In this document: positions 20,581 to 29,230 of the stretch, one piece after another
Position numbering within the stretch: the stretch's first letter is position 1
Layout: each line of letters opens with the position of its first letter
NCBI RefSeq assembly: GCF_024053505.1
Contig: NZ_JAMXQS010000008.1
Coordinates: forward strand, 62,001 to 126,000
From: Mesorhizobium liriopis
GTDB lineage: Bacteria > Pseudomonadota > Alphaproteobacteria > Rhizobiales > Rhizobiaceae
DNA length: 64,000 bases
Direction of reading: 5' to 3'
Program-made: the position numbers and the translations under genes
The notes under the pieces: model-generated
The model's input: the letters and a program-made list of their open reading frames with translations, nothing else
The model's database searches: none
Told to the model about the DNA's origin: nothing

Positions 20581-21190
20581 TTTCGTCCCCGTACTCTACT
20601 CACTCGCGGCTTTCTTCGGGCCACCCCGCCCGGAAGATCGCCGCCTCGATTTTCGGCAAGCCGAAGGCGTTCGGTGGCAAACACCACCGTCGCGCCCTCC
20701 GGGCTTTCCAGTTACACTCGAGAGCAAACCAAGCCCGTTCGCGGAAAACTCGACCCGCGCCGTGCAGTGTTGCCGATGTCCTGGTTCGGAAGGCCCTCCG
20801 CCTTCCCTCTCGATGGAGTGAACCTACGAAAATGCCTGTGGACAGATCAAGACCAGCATTAAGACAATTTTAGACAATTGCGTCCAAACACTAATCTCGC
20901 GCCAAGAGTCTTGATGAGCCGGCAACGCAAAATCGTTGTGAATCAAGACTCTTTCGGCGAGTCCAGGCGAGTTGTTAACCATTGATCGCCGCCGAAGATT
21001 CTTTCGCTTGACTCAATGCCCTGCGACCAAGACTCGCCCCGATTCCAACAAGACTCTGCCGCACCCCGACTAACCTGTTGATTCAGAGCGATATTTTCTG
21101 ACTCTGGGGAAGGGGTTGGCGGATAAGACTCACGTGGCGAAAGGCAAGTAGGCTAACGAAGATTCTTTGGGCGAAATCGAGCAGCGTTAA
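20581..21190 (-). promoter_or_regulatory. dnaA upstream region with GANTC cluster (candidate cell-cycle control region)
   Basis: This 610-bp gene-free region separates dnaA from the rpsT terminator. Twelve GANTC sites, the target of the CcrM adenine methylase, occur at 20906, 20947, 20959, 20997, 21010, 21031, 21041, 21052, 21080, 21100, 21127 and 21161 (first base). Many are in the longer context AAGANTCTT. Two DnaA-box-like 9-mers are present: TGTGGACAG at 20837 and TGTGAATCA at 20937, each with two changes from the consensus. A direct repeat AGACAATT lies near 20863-20880. No open frame is credible here. It could be a methylation-controlled dnaA promoter or part of a replication origin. 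Confidence 0.75.
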
Positions 21191-21224
21191 CGAAAAAGCC
21201 CGGCACGATGGCCGGGCTTTTTCG
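21191..21224. terminator. Bidirectional-looking terminator downstream of rpsT
   Basis: A perfect 14-bp stem, CGAAAAAGCCCGGC (21191-21204) with its complement at 21211-21224, has a 6-nt loop and A/T runs on both sides. It lies 22 nt after the rpsT stop and is the terminator of rpsT on the minus strand. Confidence 0.92.
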
Positions 21225-21246
21225 ATTTAAAAATGTTAATCGCAGA

Positions 21247-21510
21247 TCAGGCGAGGGTCTTCACCCGGTGCGCCAGACGCGAAATCTTGCGCGAAGCGGT
21301 GTTGCGGTGAAGCACGCCCTTGGAAGCAGCGCGCATCAGCTCGGGCTGTGCAGCGGTCAGGGCTGCTGCTGCTGCCGACTTGTCGCCGGTGAGCAGCGCT
21401 TCCTCGACCTTGCGGATGAAAGTGCGGATGCGCGAGCGGCGGTTCTTGTTGACTGCCGTGCGGCGGGCGATCTTGCGCGTGGCCTTTTGGGCCGACGTCG
21501 TATTGGCCAT
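21247..21510 (-). CDS. rpsT: 30S ribosomal protein S20
   Basis: S20 is a small basic primary-binding protein of the 30S subunit. The 87-residue product starts [17 protein letters not shown] and continues through the [16 protein letters not shown] helix, ending [12 protein letters not shown], as expected. An in-frame extension to 21537 is rejected because the family always starts at the MANT-like sequence. rpsT next to dnaA is a conserved alphaproteobacterial arrangement. Confidence 0.97.
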   Translation of the reverse strand: MANTTSAQKATRKIARRTAVNKNRRSRIRTFIRKVEEALLTGDKSAAAAALTAAQPELMRAASKGVLHRNTASRKISRLAHRVKTLA

Positions 21511-21657
21511 CTTGGTTTCCCGTGTCTCTCTGAACAAGCCGGGAAAGCCCAGCCGATAAAAACAAGCGCGGCGGCACCAAGGCCGCCTCGAACTTGGGCC
21601 TGCCTATAAGCTAGCGATGTGATTTCGTCAACGCCGTTGCGATTATCGCTACACCGG

Positions 21658-22548
21658 TCAGCGTTGGCAAACCGGGCAATAGAAGGTCGAGCGCCCGCTT
21701 TGCACGATGCGGGTGATCACACCCCGGCATGTGGGCTTGGGGCAGGGCTCGCCCTCACGGTCGTAAACGCTGAAGCGGTGCTGGAAATTGCCCTCGCTGC
21801 CATCGGCTTGCCGGTAATCGCGCAGGGAGGAACCGCCCGCCTCGATGGCGTCCGCAATCACCGAGCGCACGGCGGTGGCCAGCCGGTCGGCACGCAGCGA
21901 TGACTGTCCCTTGGCAGGCGCGATGGTACCAGCTGCGCGCCTCGGCGAGAGGCCCGCGCGCCAGAGCGCTTCGGAGACGTAGATATTGCCGAGGCCCGCG
22001 ATCAGCGTCTGGTCGAGAAGGGCGGCCTTCAATGGGGTCTGCTTGCCCTTGAAAAGGGTGGCCAGCATCGCGCCATCGAGCGCGTTGCCGGTCGGCTCGA
22101 CGCCCAAGCCATCCAGCATCGGATGGATGGCGGGCACTTCGGTCGCGAACAGCATGAAGCCGAAGCGGCGCGGGTCGTTGAAGATCACGCGGCGGGTAAC
22201 GTCATCGCGGCAGAGCAGGTGGAAGACGACGTGGTCATGCGCCTCGAGCTTGGAGCGCGGATGGTGGAAGAGCCCCGGCGTCAGGCTTTCGTCTTCCGTC
22301 TGCACGCGAAACGCGCCCGACATGCCGAGATGGCAGATCAGCGGCGGACCTTGGTCGAGATAAAGAAGCAGATATTTCGCGCGCCGGCCGAGGCTGACGA
22401 TGGTTCTGCCTTCAAGCGTCTCGGCGAAGCGCTCGGGAAAGGGAAAGCGCAGATTCGCGCGTCGCGTCTCGACCTTGAGGACCTTCGCGCCTTCCATGGT
22501 CGGCTCGAGACCACGCCGGACGGTTTCGACTTCCGGCAATTCAGGCAC
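21658..22548 (-). CDS. mutM: Formamidopyrimidine-DNA glycosylase (Fpg/MutM)
   Basis: MutM excises oxidised purines such as 8-oxoguanine and cleaves the resulting abasic site. The start is taken as the GTG at 22548, because the catalytic N-terminal proline must follow the initiator methionine ([13 protein letters not shown]) and a GGAG site lies 6 nt upstream. The product has 296 residues, the [11 protein letters not shown] strand with the catalytic lysine region, and a C-terminal zinc finger with four cysteines (CPKPTC and CPVC). Its start overlaps the end of deoB by 8 bp, which suggests coupling. Confidence 0.96.
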   Translation of the reverse strand: MPELPEVETVRRGLEPTMEGAKVLKVETRRANLRFPFPERFAETLEGRTIVSLGRRAKYLLLYLDQGPPLICHLGMSGAFRVQTEDESLTPGLFHHPRSKLEAHDHVVFHLLCRDDVTRRVIFNDPRRFGFMLFATEVPAIHPMLDGLGVEPTGNALDGAMLATLFKGKQTPLKAALLDQTLIAGLGNIYVSEALWRAGLSPRRAAGTIAPAKGQSSLRADRLATAVRSVIADAIEAGGSSLRDYRQADGSEGNFQHRFSVYDREGEPCPKPTCRGVITRIVQSGRSTFYCPVCQR

Positions 22549-23752
22549 GGATTTCTCCAAGGAACGAACGCCCGTATGGGCCGGGAGCGATTCCCAGATG
22601 CTCGGCCACCGTCTCGCCGATATCGCTGAAACAAGAACGCAAACCCACCGAGCCTCCCCTCAGGCCGGGCGCAAGGCCCAGGATCGGCACGCGTTCGCGC
22701 GTGTGATCCGTGCCTTTCCAGGTCGGGTCGCAGCCATGGTCGGCGGTCAGGATCAGCATGTCGCCGGGTTTCAGCACGGCAAAGGCTTCCGGCAGCCGCC
22801 TGTCGAACGCTTCGAGCGCCGCCGCATAGCCGCCTGCGTCACGGCGGTGGCCGAAGATCATGTCGAAATCGACGAAGTTCGCGAAAACCAGATCGCCATC
22901 TTCCGCCTCATTCATCGCGCGCAACGCTTCGTCCCAGACGGCATCGTTGCCCGACGCCTTGCGCGAGACCGTGATACCCTTTTGTGCGAAGATGTCGCCG
23001 ATCTTGCCGATGGCGAAGACTCTACCGCCTGCCGCCTCGATGCGGTCGAGGAGTGTCGGTTCGGGTGGCGGCACGGCCAGATCGCGCCGGTTGCCGGTGC
23101 GCACGAAACCGCTTGCCGCGTCACCCACGAAGGGCCGCGCGATCACGCGGCCGATATTGAGCGGGTCGACCAAGTGCCGTGCGATGCCGCAGAGATCGTA
23201 AAGCCGTTGGAGGCCGAAGCTCTCCTCATGGGCCGCGATCTGGAGAACGGAGTCGGCCGAAGTATAAAGAATGGGCTTGCCCGTCTCCATATGCTCGGCG
23301 CCGAGGCGGGCGATGATTTCGGTGCCCGAAGCGTGGCAATCACCGAGAATGCCGGGAAGAGCGGCCTCGTCGATGAGCGCCTCGATCAGCGAGGCAGGAA
23401 AGGCCGGAACCGTTTGCGGGAAGTAGCCCCAGTCGAACGGAACGGGGAGGCCGGCAATCTCCCAATGTCCGGAAGGCGTGTCCTTGCCTTTGGAGATTTC
23501 GGTGGCCGCGCCATGAAAGCTATGGGGCAAAAGTGCCGAGGCCGGGAACAGTCGATGTGCCGATGCGAGCGCCGCCGAAACGCCAAGGCCGAGTGCCGCC
23601 ATATGGGGCAGGCTCAGCGCTTGCTCCCGCGCCTCTTCGCAGAAGCGCGCGATGTGCCCCAGCGTATCGGCACCGGAATCGCCGAAATCCGCGGCATCGG
23701 GCGCGCCGCCGATCCCAAAGGAATCGAGAACAAACAAAAAGGCACGCGCCAT
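22541..23752 (-). CDS. deoB: Phosphopentomutase DeoB
   Basis: DeoB interconverts ribose-1- and ribose-5-phosphate (and deoxyribose forms) in nucleoside salvage. The 403-residue product has the alkaline-phosphatase-like metal sites: [14 protein letters not shown] at the N-terminus and [18 protein letters not shown] near the C-terminus. The [12 protein letters not shown]-type region is present as [12 protein letters not shown]. It is the upstream partner of mutM in a two-gene unit; no other nucleoside-salvage gene is adjacent in this window. Confidence 0.96.
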   Translation of the reverse strand: MARAFLFVLDSFGIGGAPDAADFGDSGADTLGHIARFCEEAREQALSLPHMAALGLGVSAALASAHRLFPASALLPHSFHGAATEISKGKDTPSGHWEIAGLPVPFDWGYFPQTVPAFPASLIEALIDEAALPGILGDCHASGTEIIARLGAEHMETGKPILYTSADSVLQIAAHEESFGLQRLYDLCGIARHLVDPLNIGRVIARPFVGDAASGFVRTGNRRDLAVPPPEPTLLDRIEAAGGRVFAIGKIGDIFAQKGITVSRKASGNDAVWDEALRAMNEAEDGDLVFANFVDFDMIFGHRRDAGGYAAALEAFDRRLPEAFAVLKPGDMLILTADHGCDPTWKGTDHTRERVPILGLAPGLRGGSVGLRSCFSDIGETVAEHLGIAPGPYGRSFLGEIRA

Positions 23753-23827
23753 GAGGGAGAAGGGTGAACCTCTGCGGAGAACTGCCCTCAGATAAGTTCG
23801 GGCGCGCCGTTTGACAACGCAGGTGTT

Positions 23828-24451
23828 TCAGCAGTTCGAGCAGGCGATCACGTTCGTCTGGCGCGGGCGGAGGAAGTAGGTTTCGCTCATGTTCAGTTCG
23901 TTGAAGGCCGACAAAAAGCCCAGTGTCTTCTGTTCGCTGGCCGACCACGCGATCACCGGCTTATAGCCGAGCTTGGCCTCGACCTTGATGAGAAAGCCGT
24001 TTCGCGTCAGCAGTTTTTCCGGAACGGTCACCTTTGTCTCAGCCGCGTAGGGCCGGGAATACTGGTCTTTCACCAATTGGCCGGACCAAGCGATCTTTGC
24101 CTCGGGTGTGTCGGAGTCGCTCATTTGGATGGCCGTCACGATGACCTCGGGGTTTGAGCGGTTATAGGGCTGCACGATGGCCGTGCCGATCCGCATGATC
24201 GCCGTCAGGTCCTCTTTGGTCATCGGCTTGCCGGACTGCTGCTGCGTGATGAGATCCGCCACCATCGAGCCGACACGGCCGATCTTCTTGTCCGTCTCGA
24301 TTGCCTGTCCCGCTTCCATGGTGAGAAAGTACATGCAGAAGAGCACGGGCACCAAAATGGCGAACTCGACGGCCGCGACGCCGCGCCGGTCATGAAAGAA
24401 GCGTTGCCATGCCGATTTTCCGCCTTGGGCGATCGTCCCGCGCTTATTCAT
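23828..24451 (-). CDS. TadE/TadF-family pilus assembly pseudopilin
   Basis: The 207-residue protein has the Tad pseudopilin pattern: a short basic leader, then RRGVAAVEFAILVPVLF. The prepilin peptidase would cut after G24, leaving E29-F30 at the conserved position, followed by the hydrophobic helix. The remainder is a periplasmic globular domain. It overlaps the preceding pseudopilin gene by 8 bp. It is likely TadF-like and functions with the Flp pilus encoded divergently at 25848-34804. Which of TadE or TadF it is cannot be settled by eye. Confidence 0.82.
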   Translation of the reverse strand: MNKRGTIAQGGKSAWQRFFHDRRGVAAVEFAILVPVLFCMYFLTMEAGQAIETDKKIGRVGSMVADLITQQQSGKPMTKEDLTAIMRIGTAIVQPYNRSNPEVIVTAIQMSDSDTPEAKIAWSGQLVKDQYSRPYAAETKVTVPEKLLTRNGFLIKVEAKLGYKPVIAWSASEQKTLGFLSAFNELNMSETYFLRPRQTNVIACSNC

Positions 24452-25007
24452 CGAAGGGCTCGTTCTGCCATGTGACGCTGGCGAATTGCAGGATGGTGTT
24501 GTCGTCGAAGTTGGACATCGACTTGCGCAGGAAGTCCGTGATGATGGGCCACTTGTAGAAAACCCGCAGCATGTTGATGGTGGACGGGCCCGCCGCAGTT
24601 ACCCCCTTGGTCTTTACATTCGTCCGCCCTTCGAACTCGATCCGCACATCAGACGCATCTTTGAAGGTTGCATATTGCTGAAGGTCGAACGTCAGGCCAG
24701 GGCATCCGGATGCCACCATGATGCTGATCTTGGCGCAGAGCCGTCTCTGAATTTCTGCGGGTGTGATCTCGACCTTCCTGAACTGACCGGTGCGGATGTC
24801 TCGGGCGATGTCGTCCGTCGCATTGGCCAGCACCTGTTGGCCTGCAAAGGAGATGCAGCTCTCCAGCACGGCGAAGGTGAGCAGCGAGAAGGGGATGACA
24901 AGCAACGCGAATTCGAGCGCGGTGGCGCCATCGCGGCTTTTGAGGAAGCGCGACAGCGGCCATCGGCCGCCGCGGCTTCCTCGCTCAACTTGGTGTGCCC
25001 CCGTCAT
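24444..25007 (-). CDS. TadE-family pilus assembly pseudopilin
   Basis: The 187-residue product has the motif SRDGATALEFALLVIPFSLL, with predicted prepilin peptidase cleavage after G27 and the E32-F33 pair at position 5-6 of the mature protein. A periplasmic domain follows. ATG 25007 is chosen; an in-frame start at 25058 would add a 17-residue leader. It overlaps the next pseudopilin gene by 8 bp, so both are probably coupled and serve as minor pilins of the Tad pilus. Confidence 0.82.
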   Translation of the reverse strand: MTGAHQVERGSRGGRWPLSRFLKSRDGATALEFALLVIPFSLLTFAVLESCISFAGQQVLANATDDIARDIRTGQFRKVEITPAEIQRRLCAKISIMVASGCPGLTFDLQQYATFKDASDVRIEFEGRTNVKTKGVTAAGPSTINMLRVFYKWPIITDFLRKSMSNFDDNTILQFASVTWQNEPFDE

Positions 25008-25136
25008 GTGTTCGCCAACCCTCAAGCGAAACTCGAACTCTCCCACCCTTTGTTGCATGGGAGGAGTTTAGAACTGGTTCGCGCCTTTTGAGGATTTGGT
25101 GGTCTGACGGTAGGTCCGCGTTCACCAATGCCGAAC

Positions 25137-25565
25137 CTATTGGCTGGCGCTCATCTCGCTCTCGGAAGCGCGTTCGGCTTCGCCCTTGTAGGAGCTTTCG
25201 CAATAGGGCGTGCAGGACAGCGTCTGGACGCTGGCACGGCGATAAACGCGCACGGAGCGCTGGTCGTCACGCGAGACCACCACTTCCTGCTCCATGATCG
25301 TGCCGCCATCCGCATCGAGCACCACGACATTGGTGATGCCGAAGCCCTTGCCCGTGAGAACCAGAGTCTTCGCATCCTGCACGGAGGCGTCCGCAATGGC
25401 CGGATTGCCGATCACGATCGTATCGGCCGCGCGCGAAAGCTTGAGAAGCTTGGCCTGGTTCAAAGAAACGGGGATCGTGCCCTCGGCACGCGCGACCGTC
25501 GAGACGGCAGCCAGGCAGAGCGCGACCTTGATCGCCAGATGACTGAAGGAAACGAGGCGCGCCAT
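25137..25565 (-). CDS. Free-standing secretin N-domain-like protein of the Tad locus
   Basis: The 142-residue exported protein starts with a signal peptide (hydrophobic IKVALCLAAVSTVARA) and then carries a domain that resembles the N-terminal part of CpaC: compare ADTIVIGNPAIADASVQDAKTLVLTGKG here with the VLVANPSVADAVTRTARRIYLFGK region of the secretin at 27651. The secretin channel itself is absent. Two cysteines near the C-terminus (SCTPYCE) could form a disulfide. It is transcribed ahead of the two pseudopilins and divergent from flp. It may be a periplasmic partner of the secretin or of the pilus. Confidence 0.75.
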   Translation of the reverse strand: MARLVSFSHLAIKVALCLAAVSTVARAEGTIPVSLNQAKLLKLSRAADTIVIGNPAIADASVQDAKTLVLTGKGFGITNVVVLDADGGTIMEQEVVVSRDDQRSVRVYRRASVQTLSCTPYCESSYKGEAERASESEMSASQ

Positions 25566-25847
25566 GACGGTCCTGGAACAGAGGCGAGAAGCGTGATGAA
25601 TGCACTGTGACCGAGAATGGTGAATTCGCGGTTAAACGCTTCCCGCGCATAGTTCGTACCGAAGGATTGACCGCTCTTGGCCGGGTACCAGGAATTAACC
25701 CTGCAAAACGCCGGAACTATTCAATGAATCGGTAAGGGTCTTTTTTAAGCCGATCGCAACAGCTCTTTTCTAGTGTGTGCTCATCCGATCGAAACAAAAG
25801 AAACTTCGACGGAAACTGCTGCAACAACTGGAGACAGGAGCTCTCGC

Positions 25848-26048
25848 ATGGTTAAGCTTTTCGCACGTTTCAAGAAAGACGAGTCCGGCGCAACCGCCAT
25901 CGAATACGGCCTGATCGCCGCCCTGATCGGCGTTGCCATCATCGTCGGCGCCGGTTCGCTGGGTAATACGCTCAACAAGAAGTTCGACTCGATCGCCACG
26001 ACCGTTGGCGGTGCAAGCGCTACGACTGGCGGCGGCGCGGCGAAGTAA
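25848..26048 (+). CDS. pilA: Flp/Fap-type major pilin
   Basis: The 66-residue prepilin is the structural subunit of the tight-adherence pilus. The leader MVKLFARFKKDESG is followed by ATAIEYGLIAALIG; the peptidase would cut after G14, giving the E-Y pair typical of Flp pilins, followed by a hydrophobic helix. The start at 25848 has an AGGAG site at 25836-25840, so the longer in-frame ORF is rejected. A terminator follows, so most transcripts may stop here and give high pilin levels relative to the cpa genes. Confidence 0.93.
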   Translation: MVKLFARFKKDESGATAIEYGLIAALIGVAIIVGAGSLGNTLNKKFDSIATTVGGASATTGGGAAK

Positions 26049-26064
26049 TCGCCCTGCAATGACT

Positions 26065-26118
26065 GGACGGAAATTGTCCGTCCAAATCTCGGGCCGCTCC
26101 GAAAAGGGGCGGCCTTTT
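26065..26118 (+). terminator. Terminator after the pilin gene
   Basis: A small hairpin (GGACGG at 26065 with CCGTCC at 26078) is followed by a larger one, GGCCGCTCC (26092-26100) with GGGGCGGCC (26106-26114), and TTTT. It is a probable rho-independent terminator between pilA and cpaA. Confidence 0.75.
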
Positions 26119-26148
26119 GCTTGAAGAGGGCCGAAGCGCCTCAAGCGA

Positions 26149-26682
26149 ATGGGAAACCCAATGGTACTGCCGGTTCTGACAATCCTCGTATTTGCTGTGT
26201 GCATGGTATCAGCTGCCGTGACAGACCTGCTATCCATGACAATCCGCAACCGCGTCTCGATGGTCCTGATCGTTTCATTCGCGGTGATCGCACCGCTGGC
26301 AGGCATGGAATGGCAGAGCTATGCCCTGCACTGTGCAGCCGGTCTCTTGGTTCTGCTGATAACTTTCGGGCTTTTTGCACTCGGTGCCATGGGCGGCGGC
26401 GACGCCAAATTGATGTCGGCGACAGCTTTGTGGATGGGGCTCGGCCCCGCACTCATGGAATATGTTCTGGTGGCCTCCGTGCTCGGCGGCCTGCTGACCC
26501 TGTCGATCCTGCTGCTGCGCGTGTCGCCGAAATTCATTTTGAACGGCGCCGGACGTTTCCTTCCGCATCTCGTGGACAAGAAGATCGGCATCCCCTACGG
26601 CATCGCGCTGGGCGCGGCGGGCCTGCTTACCTGTACTGAAAGCGATCTCGTGCGATGGGCACTGGGCTCGGTCAATGGCTGA
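26149..26682 (+). CDS. cpaA: Prepilin peptidase CpaA/TadV
   Basis: CpaA cleaves the Flp prepilin and the TadE/F pseudopilins. The 177-residue integral membrane protein is an aspartic protease of the GxGD class: the first Asp is D26 (AAVTDLLSMTI) and the second is D85 in GGGDAK. Several hydrophobic helices surround these motifs. It follows the pilin terminator and precedes cpaB by 150 bp. Confidence 0.93.
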   Translation: MGNPMVLPVLTILVFAVCMVSAAVTDLLSMTIRNRVSMVLIVSFAVIAPLAGMEWQSYALHCAAGLLVLLITFGLFALGAMGGGDAKLMSATALWMGLGPALMEYVLVASVLGGLLTLSILLLRVSPKFILNGAGRFLPHLVDKKIGIPYGIALGAAGLLTCTESDLVRWALGSVNG

Positions 26683-26696
26683 ATACTCGCCATAAA

Positions 26697-26733
26697 GGTT
26701 AAATTAACCGCGCCCGGTAGCGTTGCGTTAACC
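26697..26733 (+). promoter_or_regulatory. TTAA-rich palindromic motifs upstream of cpaB
   Basis: A perfect 13-bp palindrome GGTTAAATTAACC (26697-26709) and a second GTTAACC (26727-26733) lie between cpaA and cpaB. TTAA(C) motifs are the core of CtrA binding sites in alphaproteobacteria, but the canonical TTAA-N7-TTAA spacing is not met. This may be a promoter/operator for the cpaB-tadC operon. Confidence 0.4.
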
Positions 26734-26832
26734 ATGTCTTGACGTTTCCCTCGCATCTTTGTCCATGACCGCGAGGGGGAGTGGGGAATTTCACCTGTTG
26801 CGGATCGCTCGAATTCGCAAGGTGATATTCCG

Positions 26833-27654
26833 ATGCCCGCTTCGCGCATCATCATTCTCGGCGTGGCTGCTGCCGCAGCCGGCGGCGCTGGTTATGTGGC
26901 CAAGAATATGTCGGCCGCTGAGCCGGCGGTCATGGCCGAGCAGGCGCCACAGCAGCCGCAAATCCAGCTTTCCGAAGTTCTGGTGCTTTCGGCCGACGTG
27001 CCGATGGGCGCACCGCTCGGTGGGCAGATTGCCTGGAAAAGCTGGCCGACCGAGGGCATAGCCACCGGCTTCATCACCAAATCCGACGATCCAGAAGCCG
27101 AAGAGACGTTGAAGAACGCGGTCGCCCGCGTTCCGCTCTACCAGGGTGAGCCACTGCGCAAGGCCAAGCTGATCGGGGAGGGCCAGAGCTTTCTGTCAGC
27201 CCTTCTGCCGGCCGGCAAGCGTGCGGTCGCGACGCAGATCGCCGCGGACACATCCGCCGGCGGCTTTATCCTCCCCAATGACTACGTGGACGTCATCATG
27301 ACGCGTAGAGCCCCGGCAGGCGCGGGCGGCACGACCGGCGACGGTTTCATCACGGAAACAGTGCTCAAGAACGTCAAGGTTCTCGCGATCGACCAGGCCA
27401 TTCAGGAGGATGAGGAAGGTAAGCGAACGCGCGTCGGACAGACGGCAACGCTCGAACTGACCCCGCAGCAGGCGGAAATCATTACGGTCGCCCACCAGAT
27501 GGCGGAACGGCTGACGCTGGCGCTCCGCTCGGTCAGCGACAGCCAGGAAAAGATCACCGAAGAAGCCGACTACCTCGTCACGGGTGCCGGCCGACGTGGC
27601 ACCGTGCGGCTGGTGAAGGCCGGCGTGATGACCGAAGAAGGAGCACGCAAGTGA
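26833..27654 (+). CDS. cpaB: Flp pilus assembly protein CpaB
   Basis: CpaB/RcpC is a periplasmic/inner-membrane protein of the Tad machine that contains an SAF domain and probably contacts the secretin. The 273-residue product has an N-terminal membrane anchor (IIILGVAAAAAGGAGYVA) and the SAF region around EVLVLSADVPMGAPLG. A good AAGGTGAT site precedes the ATG. Its stop overlaps the cpaC GTG start, giving translational coupling. Confidence 0.93.
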   Translation: MPASRIIILGVAAAAAGGAGYVAKNMSAAEPAVMAEQAPQQPQIQLSEVLVLSADVPMGAPLGGQIAWKSWPTEGIATGFITKSDDPEAEETLKNAVARVPLYQGEPLRKAKLIGEGQSFLSALLPAGKRAVATQIAADTSAGGFILPNDYVDVIMTRRAPAGAGGTTGDGFITETVLKNVKVLAIDQAIQEDEEGKRTRVGQTATLELTPQQAEIITVAHQMAERLTLALRSVSDSQEKITEEADYLVTGAGRRGTVRLVKAGVMTEEGARK

Positions 27655-29213
27655 GCCCTGCTTCTCCCGCCCGCAGCCATTCCCACACCTCGCCGGTTAC
27701 TCTCATGCTACGCCGTTCGCTCCAGGTCACCCTTGCAGCGACGATGCTTCTTTCGCCGGCCACGGCTTTCGCTGGCGGCGAACTCGGTCTTCGCTCCGAT
27801 TATGCACCGGCCTATGCGGGTCTCGAGAAGCGCACCAAGATCGGCCTCAACAAGTCGCTGGTGCTCGACCTGCCAGCCGACGCCTATGATGTGCTGGTCG
27901 CAAACCCCTCCGTTGCCGATGCCGTCACGCGTACCGCACGGCGCATCTACCTTTTCGGCAAACAGGTCGGCCAGACCAATGTGATCGTGTTCGGCCCGAA
28001 CGGGGAACAGATCGCCTATTACGATATCGAGGTGGAGCGCGACGTCGCCGGCCTCGAAACCTATATCGCGCGCTTCCTGCCCGGTTCGAACATCAAGGTC
28101 GAGCTGATCAACGACAACGTGGTGCTGACGGGCACCGTCGAGACGCCACTTGATTCCAAGCGCGCGATGCAGCTGGCCCAGGCTTTCGTGAAGGGTGGTG
28201 AAGCGACCACGGGCCAATATTCGCAGACCGCATCCGGCGGTTCGGGCGACAATGGCGTTGCCATCAACAATCCGGACGAAGAGCGCCAGTCGAGCTCGAT
28301 CATCAACCTGATCCAGATCGTGGGCGAGGATCAGGTGACGCTCAAGGTCACGGTGGCCGAGGTTTCGCGGTCGGTGATGAAGCAGCTGGGTGTGAACCTG
28401 ATCGCACAAGGCTCCATCGATGGCATCAGCGCGACGGCACTGACGGGCATCCCCGGTGGTTTCACGGCGCCGCTGGCTTCAGCCACGGGAGCCAACCTGA
28501 TTGGGGACCGTGTTCAAGCTTCGCTCCGCGCCATGGAGCAGTCTGGCGTCATGAAAACACTTGCTGAGCCCACATTGACGGCGGTCTCTGGGGAGAAGGC
28601 CACGTTCAAGGTGGGCGGCGAGTACAATATCCTTCGAGAGGTTCAGCCGCCGACACGCGATGAAAATGGTGTGGTCGATCCGGGTGGCCTTCAATATCAG
28701 CAGATCGAATACGGCATCGGTCTGGAATTCATGCCGGTCGTTCTATCTCCCGGCCGCATCAGCCTCAAGGTGAGAACTTCGGTGTCAGAGCCAACGACCG
28801 AAGCTCCTTCTGCCGCCGGCAGCGGTCCGATCGGGCCATCATTGCGAAAGCGCCTTGCTGACACCACGGTCGAACTGCCTTCAGGTGGTTCGATGATGAT
28901 CGCAGGCCTTGTGCGTGACGAGGTCAAGCAGACGATAGGCGGGCTACCTGGACTGTCGAAAATCCCGGTTCTCGGCACGCTCTTCCGTTCACGCGATTTC
29001 GTCCGCAACGAGACCGAACTGGTCGTGATCGTCACACCATACCTCGTCAAGCCCGTTGCGCGTGCCGAGCTCAACCGCCCGGACGACAATTTCACACCGC
29101 CCAGCGACGGCGCCGGAAACTTCCTCGGTCGCGTCAATCGCGTCTACGGAACCATGAAAACCGACAAGCCCAACGGCCGCTATCACGGCGTCGTCGGCTT
29201 CATCTACAAGTGA
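27651..29213 (+). CDS. cpaC: Tad pilus outer-membrane secretin CpaC/RcpA
   Basis: CpaC forms the outer-membrane channel for the Flp pilus. The 520-residue product has a signal peptide, the N-domain with VLVANPSVADAVT, a BON-like segment (VELINDNVVLTGTVETPLDSKRA), and the secretin domain near the C-terminus (GGSMMIAGLVRDEVKQTIGGLPGLSKIPVLGTLF). The GTG at 27651 overlaps the cpaB stop; an internal ATG at 27705 starts right at the signal-peptide core and could be the true start. Confidence 0.95.
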   Translation: MSPASPARSHSHTSPVTLMLRRSLQVTLAATMLLSPATAFAGGELGLRSDYAPAYAGLEKRTKIGLNKSLVLDLPADAYDVLVANPSVADAVTRTARRIYLFGKQVGQTNVIVFGPNGEQIAYYDIEVERDVAGLETYIARFLPGSNIKVELINDNVVLTGTVETPLDSKRAMQLAQAFVKGGEATTGQYSQTASGGSGDNGVAINNPDEERQSSSIINLIQIVGEDQVTLKVTVAEVSRSVMKQLGVNLIAQGSIDGISATALTGIPGGFTAPLASATGANLIGDRVQASLRAMEQSGVMKTLAEPTLTAVSGEKATFKVGGEYNILREVQPPTRDENGVVDPGGLQYQQIEYGIGLEFMPVVLSPGRISLKVRTSVSEPTTEAPSAAGSGPIGPSLRKRLADTTVELPSGGSMMIAGLVRDEVKQTIGGLPGLSKIPVLGTLFRSRDFVRNETELVVIVTPYLVKPVARAELNRPDDNFTPPSDGAGNFLGRVNRVYGTMKTDKPNGRYHGVVGFIYK

Positions 29214-29230
29214 GAAGGGCAGGGCTTCCG

